DNA of 64,000 bases from Holophagales bacterium. Its GTDB lineage: Bacteria > Acidobacteriota > Thermoanaerobaculia > UBA5066. Below are positions 1 through 8,727 of this stretch, in pieces (position 1 is the stretch's first letter; each line of letters opens with the position of its first letter). Where the stretch lies: NCBI GenBank assembly GCA_016716705.1, contig JADJVF010000038.1:19336-83335 (forward strand), written 5' to 3'. A program made the translations under genes and the position numbers. The notes below the pieces were generated by a model. That model was not told the DNA's origin. It did not search any database and saw only the letters and a program-made list of their open reading frames with translations.

Positions 1-122
1 TCCGTGGGCTCCAGAGGGAACGCCGAGACCCGAGCCAGGTGAGCCCTTGCGTACTCTCCAGCGGTGTCGCGCAGCGTGAGGCGGAAGACCTGCCAGCTGG
101 CCCCGAGTTTCTTTTCCGGCAT
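1..122 (-). CDS. Partial hypothetical protein, N-terminal 40 codons
   Basis: An open frame begins with ATG at 122 and runs leftward off the window edge without a stop. The predicted protein starts MPEKKLGASWQVFRLTLRD. Third codon positions are almost all G or C, as in the surrounding real genes, and the start lies divergently from the MFS gene at 180. Only a weak GAGGG-like ribosome binding site precedes it. No family can be recognised from 40 residues. It could be a chance open frame, so confidence is modest. Confidence 0.4.
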   Translation of the reverse strand, partial: MPEKKLGASWQVFRLTLRDTAGEYARAHLARVSAFPLEPT

Positions 123-179
123 CGAGGACCCTCGAGGGCATTCTAGGCGCGGCAGCGCTGCCCTGCTCGTCCGGCTACG

Positions 180-1385
180 ATGCCTCCCGTGCCGCGCCGT
201 ACTACCCCCGCAGCGCTCCTCTTCGTCGTCGGCCTCGCGTTCTTCACCGACTCGGTCCTGTACTACCTTCTCGTTCCGCTCCTCCCCCACTACGCGAAAG
301 TCCTGGACCTTTCGCAGATGGAAGTCGGGGTCCTCTTCGGCGCCTACGCCTCGGCCATCCTCGCCGGTACCTGGCCCCTCGGTCGGCTCTCCGATCGGAT
401 CGGCCGCCGCAAGCCGTTCCTTTGGGGTCTCGTCGGCCTCGCAGCGACGACCGTCCTGTTCGCTTTCGCCTCCTCCTATCCGCTTCTGCTCCTCGCCCGC
501 GTCCTGCAGGGGCTGGCCGCGGCCGCGACGTGGACGTCGGGCCTGGCGCTGCTGGCGGAGGGATTCCCGTCGGAGCGCCGCGGCCAGGCGATGGCGACCG
601 CATTCGCCGCCGCGAACATCGGAGTGCTCCTCGGGCCGCCGATATCGGGCTTCCTCCTGGAGAGCTTCGGACCTCGCAGCCCGTTCCTGCTCGCCGCCGG
701 TCTGGCCCTCGCCGATGCCGCCGCCCGCGTCGGATTCCTCCGGGACGCCGAGCCTCCGCCGGGGGAACGCGTCGGCCTCTCCGGGCTCCTCGCGAACGCC
801 ACGGTCCGCATCTTCGCCGGGGCGATGGCCCTCGGCGCCTCCCTGTGGGCGATCCTGGAATCGACGCTCCCGCTCCACCTCGACTCCTCCCTCGGGATGC
901 GCGCCTCGGAGATCGGCATCCTCTTCGCCGCCGCGGCGCTGACACACACCCTCACGTCGCCCCTGATGGGCCGCCTCTCGGACCGCGTCGGCCGGCTGAA
1001 GGTGATGAGGATCGGCTTCGTCCTGGCGGCGCTCCTCGTTCCGGTTCCGGCGTTCCTCACGACGAAGTGGGCGGTCGCCCTCTCGATGGCGGCCCTCGGC
1101 GTCACCGCCTCCTTCGTGATGAGCCCCGTGAGTCCGGGCCTCGCCGACGCCGTCGAGGCGATGGGGACCCGCTCGTTCGGGAGCGTTTTCTCCCTCGTGA
1201 ACGTCGCCTATGCTGTCGGCATGATGGTGGGCCCCCTCGCCGGCAGCGCCCTCGTAGAGGCTGTCGGTCTGCGGGGCGCGCTGGCCGCGACGGGCTTGGT
1301 CTTCGCCGTCTACCTCGTGCCGCTCGCACGCCTGAAGCCGGTTGCCGGGCCACCCGGGAGCCCCGCTACACTCCCCCCGCCGTGA
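180..1385 (+). CDS. Major facilitator superfamily transporter
   Basis: Predicted 401-residue inner-membrane transporter with about 12 hydrophobic segments, the normal size for an MFS drug/metabolite antiporter. The loop between helices 2 and 3 carries the family signature (GRLSDRIGRRKPF, about residues 67-79), and a second copy (GRLSDRVGRLKVM) sits after the central loop, as expected from the internal duplication of MFS proteins. Substrate cannot be told from sequence; the overall look is of the MFS group that includes multidrug and monoamine exporters. The ATG at 180 is used because the first helix starts right after it; no clear Shine-Dalgarno is visible. Its stop overlaps the GTG start of the next gene (GTGA, 1382-1385), indicating coupled translation. 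Confidence 0.85.
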   Translation: MPPVPRRTTPAALLFVVGLAFFTDSVLYYLLVPLLPHYAKVLDLSQMEVGVLFGAYASAILAGTWPLGRLSDRIGRRKPFLWGLVGLAATTVLFAFASSYPLLLLARVLQGLAAAATWTSGLALLAEGFPSERRGQAMATAFAAANIGVLLGPPISGFLLESFGPRSPFLLAAGLALADAAARVGFLRDAEPPPGERVGLSGLLANATVRIFAGAMALGASLWAILESTLPLHLDSSLGMRASEIGILFAAAALTHTLTSPLMGRLSDRVGRLKVMRIGFVLAALLVPVPAFLTTKWAVALSMAALGVTASFVMSPVSPGLADAVEAMGTRSFGSVFSLVNVAYAVGMMVGPLAGSALVEAVGLRGALAATGLVFAVYLVPLARLKPVAGPPGSPATLPPP

Positions 1386-2050
1386 AACCCGCCCTTCCGC
1401 AGCTGACGACCGCCGTCGAGGCGGCCGCGGTCGTCGTCGCGACGATCTCGGGGATGATCACGGCGGCGCGGGCGCGGATGGACCTGATCGGGACGTTCAC
1501 CCTCGCCCTCGTCACGGCGTTCGGCGGCGGGACTCTTCGGGACCTCGTCCTCGAGAGGAGGCCCCTCTTCTGGGTCGCCAACGAGGGGTACGTCTTCCTG
1601 ACGCTCCTCCTCTGCCTCGCCTTCGTCTACAACCGCCGCGCCTTCGCGCTCGCCGGCTCGCTCGACAGCAGGGCCGTGTTCATCGACGCCCTCGGCCTCG
1701 CACTCTTCAGCCTGACGGGCGTCCGGTACGCCCTCGAAGCGGGCCTTCCGCCGCTTCCCGCGTCGCTGATGGGGGTCATCACCGGAACCTTCGGCGGCGT
1801 TCTGCGCGACGTTCTCATCCGCGAGATCCCGGCCATCTTCCGACCCGGCCCGCTCTACGCCGCGGCGTCGTTCCTCGGCTGCCTCGTGATCCTGGCGGGG
1901 CCGTGGCTCGAGATCCCGCAACCGCTCGCCGACGCCTCGGGCTTCGCCACGATCGTCCTCCTCAGGATGGCCTCCGTCCGGCTCGGCCTCCGCCTTCCCG
2001 CCCCACACTGGCTCGGGAAGGCGGAAGAAGAAGAGGGGCCTACTTCGTGA
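1382..2050 (+). CDS. TRIC/UPF0126-type trimeric intracellular cation channel family protein
   Basis: Predicted 222-residue membrane protein with about seven helices made of two similar halves. Each half carries the family glycine motif (GTFTLALVTAFGGGTLRDL near the N terminus, GVITGTFGGVLRDVL in the second half), diagnostic of the YadS/YicG (UPF0126) family, prokaryotic relatives of TRIC potassium channels. The GTG start at 1382 overlaps the MFS stop codon by 4 bases. The C-terminal tail is charged (KAEEEEGPTS). The 3' end overlaps the convergent lipoprotein gene by 11 bases (2040-2050), so the two messages are complementary at their ends. Physiological role in bacteria is unclear; an ion-channel function is known for homologues only. 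Confidence 0.85.
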   Translation: MKPALPQLTTAVEAAAVVVATISGMITAARARMDLIGTFTLALVTAFGGGTLRDLVLERRPLFWVANEGYVFLTLLLCLAFVYNRRAFALAGSLDSRAVFIDALGLALFSLTGVRYALEAGLPPLPASLMGVITGTFGGVLRDVLIREIPAIFRPGPLYAAASFLGCLVILAGPWLEIPQPLADASGFATIVLLRMASVRLGLRLPAPHWLGKAEEEEGPTS

Positions 2051-2912
2051 CCTTCGTGACCTTCGCGTCCTCGACGACGAGAGTGTAGGTGTAGCCGGAG
2101 CCGAAGTCCCGGTCGACGGCAACGGTCCCCTTCACGAGGACGACGTCTCCCTTGGAGACTGTGTCGTTCGTCGTGACCGTGACGTCGTGGTCCTTTCCTT
2201 CGGGCGTCCCCGACCCGTCCCGGAGGTGGATCCAGTTCTTCCCCATGATCCCGGCGTTGAACTTGACGACCTTGCCCCGGATGGCGACCGTCTTCCCCTT
2301 CAGCGTGGCGCGCTGGGCGACGACCTCGGCGACCGTCCGCCCGTCGGCGCCTTCGGCCTTCGCGACGGAGATCTTCTCGGTCACTTCCGGTCCGCTCGCC
2401 GCGGCTGCGTGCTGAGCGGCCATGGACGCCGGAACTGCGGGAGGAACCGCGCCCATCCCGGTGGTCGTGGCCGGTGCGGCCGGTGCGGCCGCGGACGCGG
2501 CGGAGCCCGCTCCGGGTGCAAGCGTTCCGAAGAGGATGACGTCGAACGTCCGGTTCAGCGTCTTGCTCTCGAAACCGTTCATCGGCATCGGGTTCAGGAC
2601 GGTGACCGTCTGGCCCTTCTCGACCTTCGACTCGTTGACCGCGGCCCAGGTTTCCCCTTCGGCCGTCTTCAGCTTCAGGTAGGTGTAGCCCGCCGCGTCC
2701 ATCGTCTCGAGGATCGTGCCGGTGACGGAGGTGGCGCCCGCGTTCGATGCCCCGGCTGCCGGCTCGCTGGCGTGGGCTCCGGCGAGGGCGACCTCGGGCT
2801 TGGCCGGCGGCGCTTCCGCGGCGGGAACCGCCGCCTTGCTGCAGCCGAGGGACAGGGACACCGCGAGGAAGAGGACGGCGAGGGACGACGAGTAGACAGG
2901 GTGCGTCTTCAT
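2040..2912 (-). CDS. Exported lipoprotein with OB-fold nucleic-acid-binding-like domains
   Basis: Predicted 290-residue lipoprotein: signal peptide MKTHPVYSSSLAVLFLAVS followed by lipobox LSLGC. The mature part has an Ala/Pro-rich linker, then two related stretches (about 65-125 and 195-290) with the pattern of bacterial OB-fold proteins of the tRNA-anti/NigD kind (GTILETMDAAGYTYLKLKT; RGKVVKFNAGIMGKNWIHLRDG; DVVLVKGTVAVDRDFGSGYTY). Such proteins are often annotated as DNA-binding, but the lipobox places this one outside the cytoplasm, where function is unknown. ATG at 2912 is chosen because it gives the complete signal peptide. It is last in a leftward operon with two SPFH genes, 59 bases downstream of the second. 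Confidence 0.75.
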   Translation of the reverse strand: MKTHPVYSSSLAVLFLAVSLSLGCSKAAVPAAEAPPAKPEVALAGAHASEPAAGASNAGATSVTGTILETMDAAGYTYLKLKTAEGETWAAVNESKVEKGQTVTVLNPMPMNGFESKTLNRTFDVILFGTLAPGAGSAASAAAPAAPATTTGMGAVPPAVPASMAAQHAAAASGPEVTEKISVAKAEGADGRTVAEVVAQRATLKGKTVAIRGKVVKFNAGIMGKNWIHLRDGSGTPEGKDHDVTVTTNDTVSKGDVVLVKGTVAVDRDFGSGYTYTLVVEDAKVTKVTK

Positions 2913-2971
2913 GCCCCCCAATGGTACTTCGTCCGGGTTCCCCGCCGCTTCGATCGCCGTGTTCCCCTTCG

Positions 2972-4037
2972 CTATCTCCTCTCCGGCTCCTGGGGCACCG
3001 GGGTTGGCTCCGTCGCCTGCGTCGGTGCACCCCCCGACGGCCGCGCCGCCCGCCCCACCAGGTAGTCCACCAGCTCGTTCACGTTCATCGTCGAGACGTT
3101 CGAGCCCGGCACGATGAGGAACTTCTTCTGCGCGAACTGCTTGGCGACCTGCATCTTCACGTAGGCGTCGCCCCCCATCTTCCCGAGGGCCTCGGCTTCC
3201 TTGCGGATCCCCTCGGCCTCGGCCTGGGCGACGGCGACGACCGGCCTTGGCCTGGTTCGTCTTCGTCTGGAAGTAGCCGTCCGCCTCGTTGCGCAGCCGC
3301 CCCGCCTCGCCCCGGGCGTCCTCGAGCAGCTTGTTCCAGCCGGCCCGCCGCCCCTCGAGCTCGGAACGCTTCTGGACCTCCATCGACTTCTGCTGCTCCA
3401 CGAGCTTCTGCTGGTCGGCCTCGGCCTGCTTCTGCGCGTTGATCGCGGCCTGGTAGGCCGGGTCGAAGCGGTGCTGCTGCACCTGGAGGGAGTCGATGAG
3501 GATCCCGTACGGCGAGAGCGAGGCGACGAGGGCCTTCCTCGTCTTCTCGGCCATCGCGTTCTTGATGGCGACCTGGTAGTACTCCTCGGAGGTGATCTCG
3601 TTGAAGATGTCGCGGATCACCGACCTCGAGATCGGTCTCACGATCCGCTCCCGGATCTCCTCGACCGTCTGGCCGACGTTCGTGATGAGGAATCCGGCCT
3701 TCTTCGGGTCGATCCGCCACATGACGTTGACGTCGATGTGGACGTTGTTGCCGTCCTTCGTCTTGAACGTGATGTCGTCGGGGATGGGGCGGTCCCCTTC
3801 CGCGGGGTTCGCGTTCATCAGGAGGTTCTGCTGGGCGACGGAGAGCGTCGTCCAGGAGTTCACGACCGGGAGGACCGTGTAGACGCCGCCCGGGGGATAG
3901 ACCTCCTGCGCGCCCCGCTTCTCCAGCATGCCGAAGAGGTTCGTCCTCACGCCGACCTCGGTCGAGTTCGTGGGCCTGCACCCGCCGAGGCTGGCGGACG
4001 CCAGGGCCGCGAGGGCGGCTGCCGCCAGGCGCCTCAC
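2972..4037 (-). CDS. SPFH/band-7 domain lipoprotein (second of pair), frameshifted
   Basis: Starts with GTG at 4037, overlapping the stop of the upstream SPFH gene (GTGA, 4034-4037). The N terminus is a lipoprotein signal (LAAAALAALASASLGGC), followed by a band-7/prohibitin-type domain (about residues 30-190, TEVGVRTNLFGMLEKRG onwards) and an Ala/Glu/Gln-rich coiled coil. The frame is broken near 3241: one extra C makes the coiled-coil motif AKAVVAVAQAEAEG unreadable, and the sequence resumes in another frame (MGGDAYVKMQVAKQF) through to the stop at 2972. Removing that base gives a continuous protein of about 354 residues. SPFH proteins form large membrane-bound cages; an extracytoplasmic lipid anchor is unusual. 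The frameshift may be a sequence error. Confidence 0.75.
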
Positions 4038-5191
4038 TTCTTCACCCCCGCCGGGGCGGCCACGGGCCCGGGAACGGACCCCGAGCTGACTCCGATGACG
4101 GCCCAGGCGTTCCGGATGAAGGAGATGTACTGCTCGGGGGTCATGACCGCCCCTTCGATGTTCTCGAACATCTTCGCCGTCTCGAGCGCGACGACGTACT
4201 TCCCGCCCGAGCTGTTCAGCGCGTCTGCCTTCAAGCGCTTGGCCTCGGCCTGCGCGACGTTGACCTCCTTGTCGGCCTTCGCGCGGGTTTGAGAGGCGTA
4301 GAGCTCGGCCTCGGCGCGGATCTTCGCGATCTGCGCGTTCACCTCCGACTCGGCGATCGTGATCGCCGCGTTCCCCTTCGACTGGATCTGCTCGAGCTTG
4401 GCGTGCTCCTCGTTGACGAGCGCTTCCTTGCGGTTCTTCTCCGTCGTCTGGACGGCGACCTTCTTCTCCTGGAGCGCCTTCTCGTAGTTCTCGGCGTAGA
4501 CGTAGTTGCGAAGGAGGAGCGTCTCCACCTTGAAGCCCCGCTCGGCGAAGCGTGCCCTGAGGAACGTCTCGGCGTCCTTGACCGCCGCGATCCGCAGCTC
4601 CTCGTTGTAGAACGTCTCGGCGTTCATCTTCCCGATCGTCTGCAGGACGCCGTTTCGGAACGTGTTCACGGCGAAGCTGTCGACGTAGAGCGAGCCCCAG
4701 CCGAAGTCCTTCGCGATCCGCACCGGGTCGGAGATCGAGTAGAGGAGAGTGACGTCGCAGATGACCGCGTAGCCGTCGGAGGTCTGGACGTTGAAGGCGT
4801 CGATGACGCGGTGAGTCTCCCGCCCGAGAACCTTGTCGCGGCGCTGGAAGAACTTCTCGACCCCCTCGCGGACGTCCTCGGTCTTCGCCTTCCCGAGCGA
4901 CTCGGTCTTGTCGAACGACGCCTCGAGGACGTGGATCTCGCGGGGGAAGTCGTGCATCGTCGTCCCGAACGGGACGAAGTAGAGGCCGGGCGTGAAGGCC
5001 CGCTCCTTGATGCCGGTCTTGATCCCGAACCGCACCTGCTCCACGCCCCACTCGTTCGGGTTCACCCGCGCCGTGCAGGCGCCGTAGAAGACGAGGACGC
5101 CGAAGACCGTCAGCCCGGAGAGAAGGCCGATACGCCGGATCGATCCGAGGAGCTTCCGGAGCGCCCCCTCCGCGCCTGCGACCGTGACCAT
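4034..5191 (-). CDS. SPFH/band-7 domain membrane protein (first of pair)
   Basis: Predicted 385-residue protein. One N-terminal hydrophobic segment (about 21-40, IGLLSGLTVFGVLVFYGAC) is followed by a band-7 domain (VNPNEWGVEQVRFGIKTGI onwards) and a long Ala/Glu-rich coiled coil (about 230-345). The end of the hydrophobic segment (YGAC) resembles a lipobox, so it could be a lipoprotein rather than a simple anchored protein. The pairing of two different SPFH proteins with overlapping genes recalls HflK-HflC or prohibitin pairs, whose members co-assemble into cages around membrane proteases; no protease gene is present here. Four bases separate it from the upstream membrane-protein gene. Confidence 0.8.
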   Translation of the reverse strand: MVTVAGAEGALRKLLGSIRRIGLLSGLTVFGVLVFYGACTARVNPNEWGVEQVRFGIKTGIKERAFTPGLYFVPFGTTMHDFPREIHVLEASFDKTESLGKAKTEDVREGVEKFFQRRDKVLGRETHRVIDAFNVQTSDGYAVICDVTLLYSISDPVRIAKDFGWGSLYVDSFAVNTFRNGVLQTIGKMNAETFYNEELRIAAVKDAETFLRARFAERGFKVETLLLRNYVYAENYEKALQEKKVAVQTTEKNRKEALVNEEHAKLEQIQSKGNAAITIAESEVNAQIAKIRAEAELYASQTRAKADKEVNVAQAEAKRLKADALNSSGGKYVVALETAKMFENIEGAVMTPEQYISFIRNAWAVIGVSSGSVPGPVAAPAGVKK

Positions 5192-5195
5192 GGCG

Positions 5196-5912
5196 TCACC
5201 CTTCCTTTCCTGCGACGCTCGCGGTGGCCCTCGCCCGGGCCGCTGCGCGCACCGCCTCGTCGGAGTCGAGCGCCTCGCGCTCGGCGACCGCGGTCGATTC
5301 GGTGAGATAGGCGAGGTCGACGCGGGCGATCTCCCGGTCGGCCCGGCCGACGAGCTGGTTGAGCTCTCCTTCGTACTGCCGGAGAGAGAGCCAGCGCCTC
5401 AGCTCCGGGAAGACGAGGCCACCTACCGTGAACGGCAGAACCCACTCCTTCGACCAGAGCGGGATGAACGGAGCCCAGACGACGAAGAGCCCGATCGTCA
5501 TTCCGAGCACGGCCCACAGAGCCCGCTCGACGCCGTGGAGCGGCTCGGCGAGGGCGTAGAAACCGTTCCGCTCCCGCGACGTGAAGCGGGAGGCCAGCCG
5601 GACCCAGCCAGGGACGACGACCTTTCTCACGAGATCGTCCGCCTTCCGGAAGAGCTCCTCCCGCGCTTCGTGCGTCAGGTGGGGCTCCTCCAGGCGGATT
5701 GAGTCCCGGAGGCGGGGGACCTCCTCGACGTAGAGAGCCTCGGCCCAGCTCTCCACCTCGGAGGTTCCGCGGGAGAGTGCCTCGTCCGTCAGCCCCGCTC
5801 GGCAGTTTTCGAGCTTCTGGACGAGGGAATCGACGAACCCGTCGAAGGGTCCGGGGACCCGGGTCGATGATGGACGGAGGGCAAGAAGGGCGCGCCCCAG
5901 GAGAGAGCTCAT
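5196..5912 (-). CDS. Small membrane protein of unknown function, first gene of SPFH operon
   Basis: Predicted 238-residue protein of no family I recognise. Residues 1-130 are hydrophilic and largely helical; two hydrophobic segments follow (about 131-153 and 157-170); the C-terminal part is helical and rich in Ala, Arg and Glu. I chose ATG at 5912 (MSSLLGRALLALRP) over an upstream in-frame ATG at 6161 because the extra stretch would overlap the divergent korA gene and looks non-coding. It lies 4 bases from the SPFH gene that follows, so it is probably co-transcribed and may be a membrane partner of the SPFH pair. That link rests on position only. Confidence 0.65.
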   Translation of the reverse strand: MSSLLGRALLALRPSSTRVPGPFDGFVDSLVQKLENCRAGLTDEALSRGTSEVESWAEALYVEEVPRLRDSIRLEEPHLTHEAREELFRKADDLVRKVVVPGWVRLASRFTSRERNGFYALAEPLHGVERALWAVLGMTIGLFVVWAPFIPLWSKEWVLPFTVGGLVFPELRRWLSLRQYEGELNQLVGRADREIARVDLAYLTESTAVAEREALDSDEAVRAAARARATASVAGKEG

Positions 5913-6048
5913 GGAATTGCCGAGAGTATAGTAATGCGCCTCGGCCGGGAGTCTCTGATGCATCGGCATCATGGATCTCGGGGCGCGACAGGAAGAGACT
6001 CCGGCGACTGTTTGGGGGGCCGCGAGGCGGCCCGTGGAGGGTTCCGAG

Positions 6049-7823
6049 ATGCCTACGAGAGACCTCACGCTCGCGATGATCGGCTCGGGCGGCGACGGCG
6101 TCGTGACGATGGGCGAAATGATGGCCCAGGCCGGCGCGCGCGACGGCCTGAACGTCATCAAGGTGGAGGCCTACGGGCCGCAGATCCGCGGAGGCGAGTC
6201 GTCCTGCACCCTCCGGATGTCGGCCGAGCCGATCTCCGCGCAGGGCGACGCCGTCGACGTCCTCGTCGTCTTCAACTGGGCCGACTTCACCCGCTTCAAG
6301 GGCGAGGTCGTCCCGAAGGCCGACGCGGTCATCCTCTACGAGGCGGCCGACCCGACCCCCATCTCGGACGTGAAGATCCCGGCCGCCGAGAAGGCGACGT
6401 GGATCCCCGTGCCCTTCATCGAGCTCGCCACGAAGGCGACCGGGACGAAGGCGGCAAAGAACATCGTCACCCTCGGCATCCTGGCCGAGCTCTTCGGCAT
6501 CCCGCCCGAGTCGGTGAAGAAGGCCGTCGAGTTCAAGTTCGGAAAGAAGAAGGCGGGGGTCCTCGAGGCGAACCTGAAGGGGTTCACCGCCGGACGCGAG
6601 TTCGCGCAGGCCCTCGGAATCGACGTCTCGGCCCGCAGGCTCGAGTACACCGTCACCGCCCCCAAGCTCGTCATGACGGGGAACGAGGCCTGCGCCGTCG
6701 CGGCCCTCCACGCGGGCTGCCGCTTCTTCGCCGGCTACCCGATCACGCCGTCCTCCGAGGTCCTTCACTTCCTCTCGGAGTGGCTCCCCCGGTCCGGCGG
6801 CCGGATCATCCAGACCGAGGACGAGCTGTCGGCCCTGGGCGCCATCATCGGCGGCTCCTTCGCGGGTGTGAAGTCGATGACGTCGACCTCCGGCCCCGGC
6901 CTCTCGCTGATGGCCGAGATGCTCGGCCTCGCGTCGATGGCCGAGGTCCCGGTCGTCATCCTCGACGTCCAGCGCGGCGGCCCGTCGACGGGCCTGCCGA
7001 CGAAGTCGGAGCAGTCGGACCTCTACCTGGCCGTCTTCGGCTCGCACGGCGACATGCCGCGCATCGTCCTCGCGCCGACGGACGTCGAAGACTGCTTCCA
7101 CGCCACAGTGGACGCCTTCAACATCGCCGAGGAGACGCAGCTCCCGGTCATCATCCTCTCCGACCAGGCGGTCGGGCAGAGCCGCCAGACGGTCGAGAAG
7201 GCGAACCTCGTCCACGAGGTCATCGACCGCCGGACGCCGAACGCCGAGGAGCTCGCCGACTACAAGCGCTACGCCCAGACCCCCACGGGCGTCTCGCCGA
7301 TGAGCGTTCCCGGGACGAAGGGCGGGATCTACCAGACGAACGGCCTCGAGCACGACGAGACGGCGCGCCCCGCCTCCTCGCACGTCATGCACGAGAAGAT
7401 GAGCAGGAAGCGGTTCAAGAAGCTCGACTTCGTCGAGGAGAAGTACCCGCTCTTCGTCCACCTCGGTCCCGAGAAGGCCGACATCGGCATCGTCTGCTGG
7501 GGCTCGTCGAAGGGCCCCGTCGAGGAGGCGATGCGCGAGCTCGCTGCGAAGGGCGTGAGCGTCTCCGCGTTCGTCCCCCGCATCATCATGCCGTTCCCGA
7601 AGAAGGCCTTCGTCGAGTACGCGGCGAGCGTGAAGAGCTCGTCTTCCTCGAGGTGAACTTCGTCGGGCAGCTCTACCACTACCTGAGGACCCTCGTCGAT
7701 CTCCCCGCCGGGACCCGCGTCTTCGCGCGGTCGGGCGGCATGAACCTCTCCGTGACCGAAGTGAAGAGCCGTATCGAGAGCGTCCTCTCGGAAACCGGCG
7801 CCCGCGAGGAGGTGACCGCGTGA
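6049..7823 (+). CDS. korA: 2-oxoacid:ferredoxin oxidoreductase, fused gamma-alpha subunit, frameshifted near the 3' end
   Basis: Oxidative decarboxylation of a 2-oxoacid (2-oxoglutarate or a related acid) to its CoA ester with reduction of ferredoxin, together with KorB. The gamma domain comes first (about 1-185; GSGGDGVVTMGEMMAQAG, AYGPQIRGGESSCTLRMS), followed by the alpha pyrimidine-binding domain (GNEACAVAALHAGCRFFAGY, TEDELSALGAIIGGSFAG). ATG at 6049 has a TGGAGGG ribosome binding site and gives the standard N terminus; an upstream ATG would add 26 unlikely residues. One base is missing at about 7635 (AAGAGCTC for AAGGAGCTC); corrected, the protein is 591 residues and ends VKSRIESVLSETGAREEVTA. 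Its stop overlaps the GTG of korB. No separate ferredoxin-like delta subunit is nearby. Confidence 0.88.
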
Positions 7824-8708
7824 GCAGCGTCGTTACGACCCCCGCCCTGCCCCGCTTCCAGCCGGGCGACTACAAGAGCGACCTCAAGCCCGTCTGGTGC
7901 GCCGGCTGCGGCGACTTCGGCGTCGTCTCCGCCATGTACCGCGCGATGGCCGAGCTCCAGCTCGAGCCCTGGAACACCGTCGTCGTCTCCGGCATCGGCT
8001 GCTCCTCGCGCCTTCCCGGGCTACGTCGAGGCCTACGGCTTCAACAGCGTCCACGGGCGCGCGCTCCCGATCGCCACGGGGATCAAGGTCGCCCGGCCCG
8101 AGCTGAACGTCGTGGCGGTGGGCGGCGACGGAGACGGCCTCGCCATCGGGGGCAACCACTTCCTCCACGCCTCCCGCCGGAACCTCGACATCTGCTACGT
8201 CCTGATGGACAACGAGATCTATGGACTGACGAAGGGGCAGGCGGCACCGACGACCCCGTCGGGCGACAAGACGAAGTCGACCTACTTCGGGAACCCCGAG
8301 CCGAGCGTCGACCCGTGCGAGCTGGCGATGTCGTTCGGCGCGACCTGGGTCGCCCGCGGCTTCTCGGGCGACATGAAGAGCCTCGTCGACCTGATGGTCG
8401 CCGGCATGAGCCACCACGGGTTCGCCTTCCTGAACGTCATGTCCCCCTGCGTCACGTGGCGCGGGGACGACCAGTTCAAGGTGATGAAGGCGAAGCTGAG
8501 GAGCCTCCCGGAGGGCTACGACCGGAGCAGCCGGGCCGCGGCCTTCCCCTACATGCGCGAGAAGGAAGTCCTGACGACGGGTGTCCTCTACGAGGTTCAC
8601 GAACCCTCGCTCCTCGACAGGCTCGAGGCGCAACGCGTGAAGGCGATGCAGGGGTACGAAGGGCTGACGACCGAGCAGGTCCTGAAGGTCTTCAACCCTC
8701 CGTTCTGA
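7820..8708 (+). CDS. korB: 2-oxoacid:ferredoxin oxidoreductase beta subunit (TPP-binding), frameshifted
   Basis: Beta subunit carrying thiamine diphosphate. The N terminus has the KorB motif WCAGCGDFGVVSAMYRA; the cofactor site is GGDGDGLAIGGNHFLHASRRN with MDNEIYGLTKGQ following. The frame breaks at about 8011: one extra C in CGCCTTCCCGGG turns the expected GCSSRFPGYVEAYGFNSVHG into nonsense, and the correct frame resumes and runs to the stop at 8708. Corrected length is 295 residues, normal for KorB. GTG start at 7820 overlaps the korA stop by 4 bases. The extra base is probably a consensus error, since both halves are highly conserved. Confidence 0.88.
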
Positions 8709-8727
8709 GATCGGGAAGAAGCACCGC

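Noticed and set aside
5971..6048. Upstream ATG adding 26 residues to KorA
   Set aside because: The extra residues match nothing in the family, while ATG at 6049 has a good ribosome binding site and gives the standard start.
5913..6161. Upstream start for the small membrane protein at 5196-5912
   Set aside because: It would overlap korA on the other strand by about 110 bases and the added sequence is low-complexity in character.
5110..7461. A 783-codon open frame on the minus strand across korA
   Set aside because: It is antisense to a well-conserved KorA, and its composition (Arg, Asp, Gly, Leu-rich with no domain) is the usual shadow in high-GC DNA.
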